Origin: Pseudomonadota bacterium
GTDB lineage: Bacteria; Pseudomonadota; Alphaproteobacteria; Sphingomonadales; Sphingomonadaceae
Direction: 5' to 3'
Assembly (NCBI GenBank): GCA_023390675.1
Contig: JAEWCK010000303.1
Span: 1 to 5,064 of the forward strand
DNA length: 5,064 nt
Below, piece after piece: positions 1 through 5,064 of this stretch (its first letter is position 1; each line of letters starts with the position of its first letter). The notes beneath the pieces were generated by a model. It had not been told where the DNA came from and did not search any database. It saw only the letters and a list, made by a program, of their open reading frames with translations. A program made the position numbers and the translations under genes.

Positions 1-4
1 GCGT

Positions 5-90
5 GGTGGAGGGGGCCGGCGCGAAGCGACGGCTGCGCCGGCGTCTCCTCCACCATGCTTCGCATGGTCCTCCTCCCCGTTCCGGGAAGG
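5..90. repeat. Cluster of three palindromes (REP-like intergenic repeat) after gspE
   Basis: Three inverted repeats are packed just beyond the gspE stop. (1) An 8-bp stem pairs 72-79 with 83-90 around a 3-base loop; read as minus-strand RNA it is fully paired with one G-U. (2) A perfect 7-bp stem pairs 52-58 with 62-68 around loop TTC. (3) A long compound stem pairs 5-12 with 47-54 (8 bp) and, nested inside, 15-22 with 35-42 (8 bp), around a 12-base centre. Stems 2 and 3 share 52-54, so they are alternative folds. No T-run follows, so this is not a textbook intrinsic terminator, although it could slow polymerase or protect the 3' end of the gspL-M-E message. The CCATGC-TTC-GCATGG core resembles dispersed intergenic palindromes I associate with sphingomonad and related genomes; that link is from memory. 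No gene is supported in 1-94. Confidence 0.7.
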
Positions 91-94
91 AATG

Positions 95-1585
95 TCATGC
101 TTCGTCCCTCGTGACGCGCGCCACTTCCTCGACCGTCGTCACGCCAGCTTTCACCTTCGCAACGCCATCATCCAGAAGGCTCGGATTGTCCTTGCGCGCA
201 TGCGCCTCGAGCGCGGCTTCGGAAGCGCCGTCATGGATCATCTTCTGGAACTTGTCGTCGACCGCCACGACTTCGTAGAGTCCCGCGCGCCCGCGATAGC
301 CCTCGCCGTGGCATTCGGCGCAGCCGACCGCGCGCCACAATTTCTTGCCCGGCTTGATCGCGCCGCCGAGCAGCAGCGAATCGGCTTCGCTCGCCTCGTC
401 CTGCTTGCGGCAGCTCGGGCAGAGCTTGCGCACCAGCCGCTGCGCCGCGAGCCCGACGACCATCGGCGCGAGCAGATAACGCTCGACGCCCATATCGATC
501 AGCCGCGTCACCGATCCGACCGCGCTGTTGGTATGCAGCGTCGAAAGCACGAAATGACCGGTCATCGACGATCGCACCGCGACCTGCGCGGTCTCCTGGT
601 CGCGGATCTCGCCAACCATGATCACGTCCGGGTCCTGCCGCAGGATTGCGCGCAGCCCGCGCGCGAAGGTCAGGTCGGTGCGCGGATTGACTTGGGTCTG
701 GCCGATCCCGGGCAGCTCGTACTCGATCGGATCCTCGACCGTCATGATATTGCGCTTGCGGTCGTTGAGCCGATTGAGCGCGGCGTAGAGCGTCGTGGTC
801 TTGCCCGAACCGGTCGGGCCGGTGACGAGCAGGATGCCGTGGGGGCGCTCGAGCAGCCGGCTGAACACATTGCGGTCGCGCTCGCTCATCCCGAGCACTT
901 CCATGTCCAGCCGCAGCGAGCCCTTCTCGAGCAGGCGCATCACCACCCGCTCGCCATGCTGGGTGGGAATGGTCGAGACGCGCGCGTCGACGTCGTGCCC
1001 GCCGATCCGCAACGTCACGCGCCCGTCTTGCGGCACGCGGCGCTCGGCGATGTCGAGCTTCGCCATCACCTTGATGCGGCTGACGAGCAGCGGCGCCAGC
1101 GCGCGCGGCGGCTCAAGCATGTCGCGCAGCACCCCATCGATACGGAATCGCACCATAAGACGCTTTTCCTGCGTCTCGATATGCACATCCGACGCGCCTT
1201 CCTTCACCGCTTCCAGCAGCAGCGCGTTGATCAGCCGGATGACGGGAGCATCGTCGCGAGTGTCAAGCAGATCGTCTACTGAAGCGGCGCTGTCGGCGAG
1301 CGCCGCGAGGTCCATGTCGCCGAGATCGATGTCGGCCGCCGCATTGGCACCGCCATAAGCGGCGCTGAGCGCGGCATCGAACTCCGCATCGGGCACCGCG
1401 ACGAAGGCCGCATCAGGCGCAACACGCTGGACTTCGAGCAGCCCGTCGAGCGCCGCGCCCGCGCGATGGACGCACTCGATCCCGCCAGGCCCGGGACGCA
1501 GCAGCACACCGTTGCGGCGCGCAAAGCTGTATGGGAGCGCGAGCGGGGCGGCGGTTTCCTCTGCGAGGATCAGCGTCTCGTTCAT
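95..1585 (-). CDS. gspE: GspE, type II secretion motor ATPase
   Basis: Cytoplasmic hexameric ATPase that powers pseudopilus assembly and secretion, docking on the inner membrane through GspL. The 496-residue length is normal for GspE. The N-terminal domain (about 1-105) is divergent and Ala/Asp-rich. The conserved second N-terminal domain begins near 113 with APVIRLINALL and includes GASDVHIE (130-137). The ATPase core shows Walker A GPTGSGKTT (256-264, Lys262), the Asp box around TVEDPIEYE (282-290), Walker B VIMVGEIRD (321-329, Glu326) and the His box GHFVLSTLHTN (343-353). A four-cysteine zinc module follows (C389-x2-C392 and C422-x2-C425), typical of T2SS and type IV pilus assembly ATPases. 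All key residues are present, so the protein looks functional. The ATG overlaps the gspM stop (ATGA), implying translational coupling. PilB is an alternative by fold, but the gspL-gspM neighbours settle the assignment. gspF, often next to gspE, is not seen after it. Confidence 0.97.
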   Translation of the reverse strand: MNETLILAEETAAPLALPYSFARRNGVLLRPGPGGIECVHRAGAALDGLLEVQRVAPDAAFVAVPDAEFDAALSAAYGGANAAADIDLGDMDLAALADSAASVDDLLDTRDDAPVIRLINALLLEAVKEGASDVHIETQEKRLMVRFRIDGVLRDMLEPPRALAPLLVSRIKVMAKLDIAERRVPQDGRVTLRIGGHDVDARVSTIPTQHGERVVMRLLEKGSLRLDMEVLGMSERDRNVFSRLLERPHGILLVTGPTGSGKTTTLYAALNRLNDRKRNIMTVEDPIEYELPGIGQTQVNPRTDLTFARGLRAILRQDPDVIMVGEIRDQETAQVAVRSSMTGHFVLSTLHTNSAVGSVTRLIDMGVERYLLAPMVVGLAAQRLVRKLCPSCRKQDEASEADSLLLGGAIKPGKKLWRAVGCAECHGEGYRGRAGLYEVVAVDDKFQKMIHDGASEAALEAHARKDNPSLLDDGVAKVKAGVTTVEEVARVTRDEA

Positions 1586-2082
1586 GCCCCCAAATCCACC
1601 GTCGCGGTCACCCGACCCGACGCCGCACCCGGCCGGATCGACACCTGCCGCGTCCGCAGGTTGCTCGTCGCCGCGAGGTCGGCCAGCCAGGCGAGCACCG
1701 AATCATAGGTCCCATCGGCAATGGCGACGCGAACGCCTCCTGTCACCGGCTCGGCAGTCGCGGTAAGGCCGAAGCTCGTCGCGGAGTTCTGCGCCACCTC
1801 GAGCGGCGGCCCCTGCCGGCGCAGCGTCCCGCCCGCGGGTGCGAGCGTGCCTGCGGCGCGGATGCGCGCATTCAACGTCTCGTAGGTGCGGATATCGGCG
1901 AGCGCCTGCGCACGCGCGGCCTGGAGCGGCTTGATTACGAGAAAGATGAGTACAAGCGCGGCGAGCAAGGTCATCAGCCCGCCCACAAGCCAGCGCTCGC
2001 GGCGGCTGAGCCCCGCCCACCACGCATCGAAGCGGATCAGCGCGGCGTCGAGCGCCGGCATGCGGGCGAGGACCAGCCTCAT
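1582..2082 (-). CDS. gspM: GspM, inner-membrane platform protein
   Basis: Bitopic inner-membrane protein that partners GspL and stabilises the GspE-GspL-GspC platform. It has 166 residues, a usual GspM length. A short basic cytoplasmic tail (LSRRER, 25-30) precedes one membrane segment at about 32-50. An Ala/Arg-rich, probably helical stretch (about 53-78) leads to a small periplasmic domain. That domain contains GGVRVAIADGTYDSVLAWLA (114-133) and ends with an S-I-R-P...G-R-V-T-A-T-V-D strand, which matches the ferredoxin-like fold of GspM proteins. The family is weakly conserved, so the call rests on topology, this C-terminal pattern and position between gspL and gspE. Both ends overlap neighbours by ATGA: start with the gspL stop, stop with the gspE start. 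Confidence 0.9.
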   Translation of the reverse strand: MRLVLARMPALDAALIRFDAWWAGLSRRERWLVGGLMTLLAALVLIFLVIKPLQAARAQALADIRTYETLNARIRAAGTLAPAGGTLRRQGPPLEVAQNSATSFGLTATAEPVTGGVRVAIADGTYDSVLAWLADLAATSNLRTRQVSIRPGAASGRVTATVDLGA

Positions 2083-3173
2083 GCCGCGCTCGCCGTGATG
2101 CGAATCGAGCCATTAGCCGCGCGCGTGACCTGCGCGCCGACGCGCGCGGCCTTGAGCGCAGCGTCGATGCGCGCGGGCAAGCTCGAGTCGGTGCCGTCGA
2201 GGTCCATCGTCAGCACATTGCCCTCAAAGCCTAGATTGCGCACGCTGAGTCCACCCACGGGAGCGAGCGCGCCCGAGACGCGGTTGAGCAGCGGCAGGAA
2301 GACCTGCGGCGCGGTCCCGCCCCCCCGCGGCAGCATGTCGGCGACTGCGCCGGCGACGTCCTCGCCCAACGCTGCGCCCGGGGCCAGGCTGGCGACCAGC
2401 GCGCGCGTGTCGGCCTCGCGCCGGTCGGCGATGGTGCGCAGCATCAGCGTGTCGCCAAGCGCGATGACGATGTGCGCCGCGGCACCCAGCGCGACGATCC
2501 AGCCGAGCCGCCGCCACAGGTTCGGAAAGCCGGCCCGGCGGAGGGCATAGGCGCCCTGGCGCAAGTCGAGCGCAGGAGCCGCGAGCACGCCAAGGTCGTG
2601 AACGCGCCCCTCGGCCGCCATCTCGGCAGGAAGCGGCGCGCCATAGCCGAGCACCTTGGGGCGCGCGGCCGCGACCCAGGCGGGTTGAAGCATCGCCGCG
2701 GGCATCGCGAAGCCGGTTCCGTCGCCGGCGCGGACCAGCGCACGCGCGCCGCTCAGATCCACTGCCCATTCGCCTTCGCCCGGGCGCGGCAAAGCGAGCG
2801 CATCGGGCACCATCGCCGCCGAGCCGAGCCCGGCTTCCTCGGCCGCCGCGACCCAGCGGGTCATCGCTTCGTGCCCGACCACTCCAACCAGATAGCGCCC
2901 CGGCGACAGCTCGCCGCCCAATGCGATGTGCACCGCGTCGACCGGCTCGGCGATCAGGTCTTCGATCGCGAAGGGCAGCGCAGCCAGCCTTTTGGCGCGG
3001 CTGGGCAACGGCAGGTCGACCGCCAGCAGCCGCACCTGCTCGCTCGGCACGAGAATCGTTGCGGGGCCTTCAGGCTCGGCTATGATCGGGCGGCCGTCCG
3101 CCAGCGTCCAGACGCCCGTGGCGCGCGGTTCGACTGGGTCTGGCGCCCCGATGGCGTGCGGAATGGTTGTCAC
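2079..3173 (-). CDS. gspL: GspL, inner-membrane platform protein that recruits GspE
   Basis: Bitopic protein whose cytoplasmic actin-like domain binds the GspE N-terminus and whose periplasmic domain pairs with GspM. From the GTG at 3173 it has 364 residues. The cytoplasmic part (about 1-220) holds the GspL-type stretch LPFAIEDLIAEPVDAVHIAL (66-85) and the characteristic DLRQGAYALRR (203-213) just before the membrane. One membrane segment lies at about 224-245, followed by a periplasmic ferredoxin-like domain ending in SVRNLGFEGNVLTMDLDG-type strands. The start is uncertain. GTG 3173 has a weak GAAG five bases upstream. ATG 3197 (372 residues) has no visible ribosome site and would leave only 9 bases before gspG. 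The longest frame, from 3281, would run into gspG coding and is unlikely. First gene of the minus-strand arm; its stop overlaps gspM. Confidence 0.9.
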   Translation of the reverse strand: MTTIPHAIGAPDPVEPRATGVWTLADGRPIIAEPEGPATILVPSEQVRLLAVDLPLPSRAKRLAALPFAIEDLIAEPVDAVHIALGGELSPGRYLVGVVGHEAMTRWVAAAEEAGLGSAAMVPDALALPRPGEGEWAVDLSGARALVRAGDGTGFAMPAAMLQPAWVAAARPKVLGYGAPLPAEMAAEGRVHDLGVLAAPALDLRQGAYALRRAGFPNLWRRLGWIVALGAAAHIVIALGDTLMLRTIADRREADTRALVASLAPGAALGEDVAGAVADMLPRGGGTAPQVFLPLLNRVSGALAPVGGLSVRNLGFEGNVLTMDLDGTDSSLPARIDAALKAARVGAQVTRAANGSIRITASAA

Positions 3174-3206
3174 ATTTGCTTCATGGGCAGGACGCATGGG
3201 GCGGGG
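3174..3206. promoter_or_regulatory. Very short divergent start region between gspL and gspG
   Basis: Only 33 bases separate the chosen gspL start (GTG 3173) from the gspG start (ATG 3207), or 9 if gspL begins at ATG 3197. Promoters for the two arms must therefore lie partly inside the opposite gene's first codons. The surroundings (about 3160-3240) hold the most AT-rich patches of the window, such as GCATAGTTTTGAAACAGTTT at 3211-3230, as expected for a promoter zone in GC-rich DNA. A TTGTCA at 3167-3172 resembles a -35 box for gspG, but no good -10 follows at normal spacing. On the minus strand, TTGAGC and ACTAAA 17 bases apart is a poor match. No clear operator palindrome was seen. The location is inferred from gene arrangement. 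Confidence 0.4.
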
Positions 3207-3689
3207 ATGCGCATAGTTTTGAAACAGTTTAGTGACATCGCACCGCAGGCGCTCAACCGCAAGCGCCCTGCCCTTTCGCAATCCGAGTCCGGCTTCACGC
3301 TGCTCGAGATGATGATCGTGCTGGTTATCATCGGCGTGCTCGCGGGGCTGGTCGTGGTCAACGTCATGGGCCGGCCTGACGAGGCCAAGGCGACCACTAC
3401 GAAGAGCAACCTCGCCAGCATCGAAGGCGCGCTCAAGATGTACCGGCTCGACAACAGTGCCTATCCGACCACCGATCAGGGGCTGAAGGCGCTGGTCGAG
3501 CGGCCGACCACGCCGCCTGTTCCGGCGACATGGCCGCAGGGCGGCTATCTCTCGATCCCCGCCGCCGATGGCTGGGGCAAGCCCTATGAATATACATCCG
3601 ACGGCAACAGCTTCACGATCCGCTCGCTCGGCAAGGACGGCAAGCCCGGCGGCACCGGCGTCGACGCCGACGTAGAGGGCAAGGGCTGA
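3207..3689 (+). CDS. gspG: GspG, major pseudopilin
   Basis: Main subunit of the T2SS pseudopilus, made as a prepilin, cut and N-methylated by the prepilin peptidase, and assembled at the inner membrane. From ATG 3207 it has 160 residues. The cleavage site is G29|F30 in SESGFTLLEMMIVL, with the conserved Glu at mature position 5 (E34) and a hydrophobic helix to about residue 54. Typical GspG features follow: ALKMYRLDNSAYPTTDQGL (75-93), DGWGKPYEY (121-129), and a C-terminal loop SLGKDGKPGGTGVDAD (140-155) like the calcium-binding loop of GspG. The 28-residue pre-cleavage region is long for GspG. ATG 3183 (8 codons earlier) and TTG 3219 are alternative starts; the G-rich run just before 3207 could serve as a weak ribosome site. 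First gene of the plus-strand arm. Confidence 0.95.
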   Translation: MRIVLKQFSDIAPQALNRKRPALSQSESGFTLLEMMIVLVIIGVLAGLVVVNVMGRPDEAKATTTKSNLASIEGALKMYRLDNSAYPTTDQGLKALVERPTTPPVPATWPQGGYLSIPAADGWGKPYEYTSDGNSFTIRSLGKDGKPGGTGVDADVEGKG

Positions 3690-3694
3690 AGCGC

Positions 3695-4174
3695 TTGGGG
3701 GGGACCTTCAGCCTTGCGCGCCGTCCCAAAGAGGCCGGCTTCACGCTGATCGAGCTGCTGATCGTGCTTGCGATCGTCGCCGTGACGGCGGGCGCAGTGA
3801 CGCTCGGTATCGGCGCAGTGACACGCGCGCCCTCGGTCGAGACCGAGGCGCGGCGGCTGGCGACGCGGCTCCAGGCTGCGGCGGACGACGCCATGCTCGG
3901 AGACCGTACGATCGCCTTCACCGTCGACAAGCACGGCTACGGCTTCGCCAGCTATGGCACGAACGGGCAGATCATCGCACGCACCGATGACGCGCTCGGG
4001 CCGCACACACTCCCTTCCGGTATGGTGATGACGCTGAGCGTTCGCCCGCCCGTCGTGCTCGGCGTCGATGGCGCCGGGCGGCCGATGCAGGCAGTGATCG
4101 AGAGCGGACAGCAGCGCTGGCGAGTCGTCTATGACGGAATGACCGCCCACGCGATGCCGGCGCCGGGCGCATGA
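3695..4174 (+). CDS. gspH: GspH, minor pseudopilin
   Basis: Minor pseudopilin that joins the pseudopilus near its tip. It has 159 residues, with prepilin-peptidase site G15|F16 in EAGFTLIELLIVLAIV and Glu at mature position 5 (E20), then a hydrophobic helix to about residue 38. The region after it, ETEARRLATRLQAAADDAML (49-68), is the pattern usual for GspH/FimT-type pseudopilins. A beta-rich C-terminal domain follows. The only start that keeps the leader is TTG 3695, five bases after the gspG stop; no in-frame ATG or GTG occurs between it and the cleavage site. Its second and third codons sit in a run of seven G residues (3697-3703). The weak start and missing strong ribosome site suggest translation coupled to gspG. 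The stop overlaps the gspI ATG. Confidence 0.88.
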   Translation: MGGTFSLARRPKEAGFTLIELLIVLAIVAVTAGAVTLGIGAVTRAPSVETEARRLATRLQAAADDAMLGDRTIAFTVDKHGYGFASYGTNGQIIARTDDALGPHTLPSGMVMTLSVRPPVVLGVDGAGRPMQAVIESGQQRWRVVYDGMTAHAMPAPGA

Positions 4175-4626
4175 AGGAGCAAGCGGCCTTCGCCGTAGTC
4201 CTGCGAAAGCAGGAGCCCAAGGCCACAAGCGATTCGCCCGCGACTCCAGGCTCCTGCTTTCGCAGGAGCGCCATCGCTGAAGACGATGGCGGCTTTTCCC
4301 TGATCGAGGCGTTGGTCGCGCTCGCGGTGCTCGCGATCGCCACGGTCGGATTGATGCGCACCGTCCAGTCGCACATCGATTCGACGCGCGGTGTGGAGCG
4401 GCGCAGCGCCGCGATGTGGGTCGCGGAGAATCGGCTCGCCGAGCTCGAGGCCGGGATTCCCTCCGCCGACAAGGTCGCGATGCTGGGCGAGCAATGGCGC
4501 GTCGCAGTGGCGCGCGAGCGCACCGACGATCCAGAGATCGAGAAGATCCGCATCCAGGTGTTCGCCGGCGCGGAGACGAGCCCGCTTGCATCGCTCGACG
4601 CGTTCGTGGACGGACGCAAGGCATGA
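4171..4626 (+). CDS. gspI: GspI, minor pseudopilin with repeat-expanded leader
   Basis: Minor pseudopilin that, in characterised systems, forms the initiating tip complex with GspJ and GspK. It has 151 residues. The cleavage site is G41|F42 in DDGGFSLIEALVALAVLAIA, with Glu at mature position 5 (E46). The GspI hallmark MWVAENRLAEL (82-92) follows, then a short beta domain. The mature part is about 110 residues, normal for GspI. The leader is odd: 41 residues, of which about 10-33 are encoded by an inverted-repeat element (4199-4267), with a Cys at 29. ATG 4171 overlaps the gspH stop (ATGA), and no other in-frame ATG, GTG or TTG occurs before the cleavage site, so the long leader is the only conventional reading. 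gspJ, the usual next gene, is absent here; gspC follows. Confidence 0.93.
   Translation: MKEQAAFAVVLRKQEPKATSDSPATPGSCFRRSAIAEDDGGFSLIEALVALAVLAIATVGLMRTVQSHIDSTRGVERRSAAMWVAENRLAELEAGIPSADKVAMLGEQWRVAVARERTDDPEIEKIRIQVFAGAETSPLASLDAFVDGRKA
4199..4267. repeat. REP-like paired palindrome inside the gspI leader
   Basis: A perfect 19-bp inverted repeat pairs 4199-4217 with 4249-4267 across a 31-base spacer. Each arm is itself a hairpin: TCCTGC-GAAA-GCAGGA at 4199-4214, and a 7-bp stem (4251-4257 with 4262-4268) around TTTC. Two small palindromes in head-to-head orientation is the layout of REP doublets (REPIN/BIME-like). The motif CCTGCGAAAGCAGGAGCCC is one I associate with dispersed repeats in sphingomonad genomes; this is recall, not a search. 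The element is wholly within gspI, leaves the frame open, and encodes about residues 10-33. In mRNA it could form a strong stem shortly after the start codon. Confidence 0.8.
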
Positions 4627-5064
4627 TGCCCACGCTCACCCAACGCCAGGCGCGAACCGCGCTCGATGTGCTGACCGGGCTCGTCGTCATCTCGGTCGCG
4701 GTCGCGCTCGCCGGGCTCACCTGGCGGATCGCAGGCCATGCCGGCACCGGCGCGATCACCGTGCCTTCCAGAAGCAGCGGCCCGGCCGTGGCGCCCGACA
4801 TCGCGCCCGCGCGGGCGCTTGCGCCCTTCGGCAAGCAATCGCCGAGCGAGGCGGGCCAGGCGACGGGGCTGCCGCTCGAATTGAAGGGCGTGGTCGCCGC
4901 CAACCCCGCGTCGCTCTCGACCGCGTTCATCGCGGTGAGCGGCCAGCCCGCAACCCCCTTCCATGTCGGCGAGGCGGTGAGCGGCGCGACGATCCAGTCG
5001 ATCCTGCGCGACCGCGTGATCCTGTCGAATGGCGGACGCACCGAGTTCCTCGCCTTTCCCGACC
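4626..5064 (+). CDS. gspC: GspC, inner-membrane to secretin connector (partial, runs off the end)
   Basis: Bitopic inner-membrane protein whose periplasmic homology region binds the N-domains of the secretin GspD, linking the platform to the outer membrane. The first 146 residues are visible with no stop before the window end. A short cytoplasmic tail precedes one membrane segment (about 12-33). A Pro/Ala/Ser-rich linker (about 40-80) includes the GspC-like PFG (67-69). The homology region (about 81-145) starts LPLELKGVVAA, continues with FHVGEAVSGATIQSILRDRV (112-131) and ends VILSNGGRTEFLAF, matching the GspC HR beta pattern. Any C-terminal PDZ or coiled-coil domain is outside the window. 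ATG 4623 and ATG 4626 are adjacent and in the same frame; 4626 is preferred slightly because AAGG (4618-4621) is better spaced. It overlaps the gspI stop. Its position after gspI rather than first in the operon is unusual; a gspD downstream would fit. Confidence 0.9.
   Translation, partial: MPTLTQRQARTALDVLTGLVVISVAVALAGLTWRIAGHAGTGAITVPSRSSGPAVAPDIAPARALAPFGKQSPSEAGQATGLPLELKGVVAANPASLSTAFIAVSGQPATPFHVGEAVSGATIQSILRDRVILSNGGRTEFLAFPD

Noticed and set aside
1..65. A minus-strand ATG at 65 preceded by a purine-rich GGAGGAGGACC, possibly the start of a gene such as gspF
   Set aside because: The ribosome-site look and ATG are part of the palindrome cluster, and the 22 visible residues do not resemble the GspF N-terminus.
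5..90. Intrinsic transcription terminator for the gspL-M-E arm
   Set aside because: Strong stems exist, but no T-run follows on the minus strand, so it is reported as a repeat cluster instead.
92..1282. A 396-residue open frame on the plus strand opposite gspE
   Set aside because: It is Arg/His/Ala-rich with no domain, and lies wholly antisense to a well-conserved ATPase gene; GC-rich codon bias produces such frames.
2472..3206. A long upstream extension of the gspG frame
   Set aside because: It is antisense to gspL and has shadow-type composition; GspG proteins begin shortly before the GFTLLE motif.
4171..4626. gspI as a broken gene because of the repeat insertion
   Set aside because: The frame is open throughout, and the cleavage site, Glu at mature position 5 and the WVAENRLAEL hallmark are intact.
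3584..5041. A 485-residue open frame on the minus strand opposite gspG-H-I-C
   Set aside because: It is low-complexity Arg/Ser/Ala-rich, antisense to four recognisable T2SS genes, with no motif.
4626..5064. Identification of the last gene as gspJ, expected after gspI
   Set aside because: It lacks a GFTLLE-type cleavage motif and instead has an N-terminal membrane anchor, Pro-rich linker and GspC homology region.

Overview
The window is one locus for a type II secretion system (T2SS, Gsp). It encodes the inner-membrane platform, the motor ATPase and several pseudopilins, and is coding almost end to end. The DNA is strongly GC-rich. The protein style and two kinds of short palindromic repeat suggest an alphaproteobacterium, most likely a sphingomonad (Sphingomonadales). 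That placement rests on general recognition, not on a marker gene.

Layout. Two gene arms diverge from a short gap near 3174-3206. The left arm is on the minus strand and reads gspL (3173 down to 2079), gspM (2082-1582), gspE (1585-95). Each junction is a 4-base ATGA overlap. Past gspE, positions 5-90 hold a cluster of palindromes with no recognisable gene. The right arm is on the plus strand and reads gspG (3207-3689), gspH (3695-4174), gspI (4171-4626), then gspC (from 4626), which runs off the window end. Junctions are 5 bases between gspG and gspH and overlaps or near-overlaps elsewhere, so each arm is probably one operon with translational coupling.

How the genes work together. GspE is the cytoplasmic ATPase. 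GspL and GspM anchor it at the inner membrane. GspG is the major pseudopilin, and GspH and GspI are minor pseudopilins that prime or tip the pseudopilus. GspC connects the inner-membrane platform to the outer-membrane secretin GspD. The secretin (GspD), GspF, GspJ, GspK and the prepilin peptidase GspO are not visible. The order is unlike the classical gspC-to-gspM order: L, M and E are split off divergently, and gspC directly follows gspI.

Most unusual point. A perfect 19-bp inverted repeat, whose arms are themselves hairpins, lies inside the gspI reading frame between the start codon and the prepilin-peptidase site. It stays in frame and gives GspI a roughly 41-residue leader, much of it encoded by the repeat. 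I see no wholly new system here; the window is a rearranged T2SS locus with repeat insertion into a coding leader.
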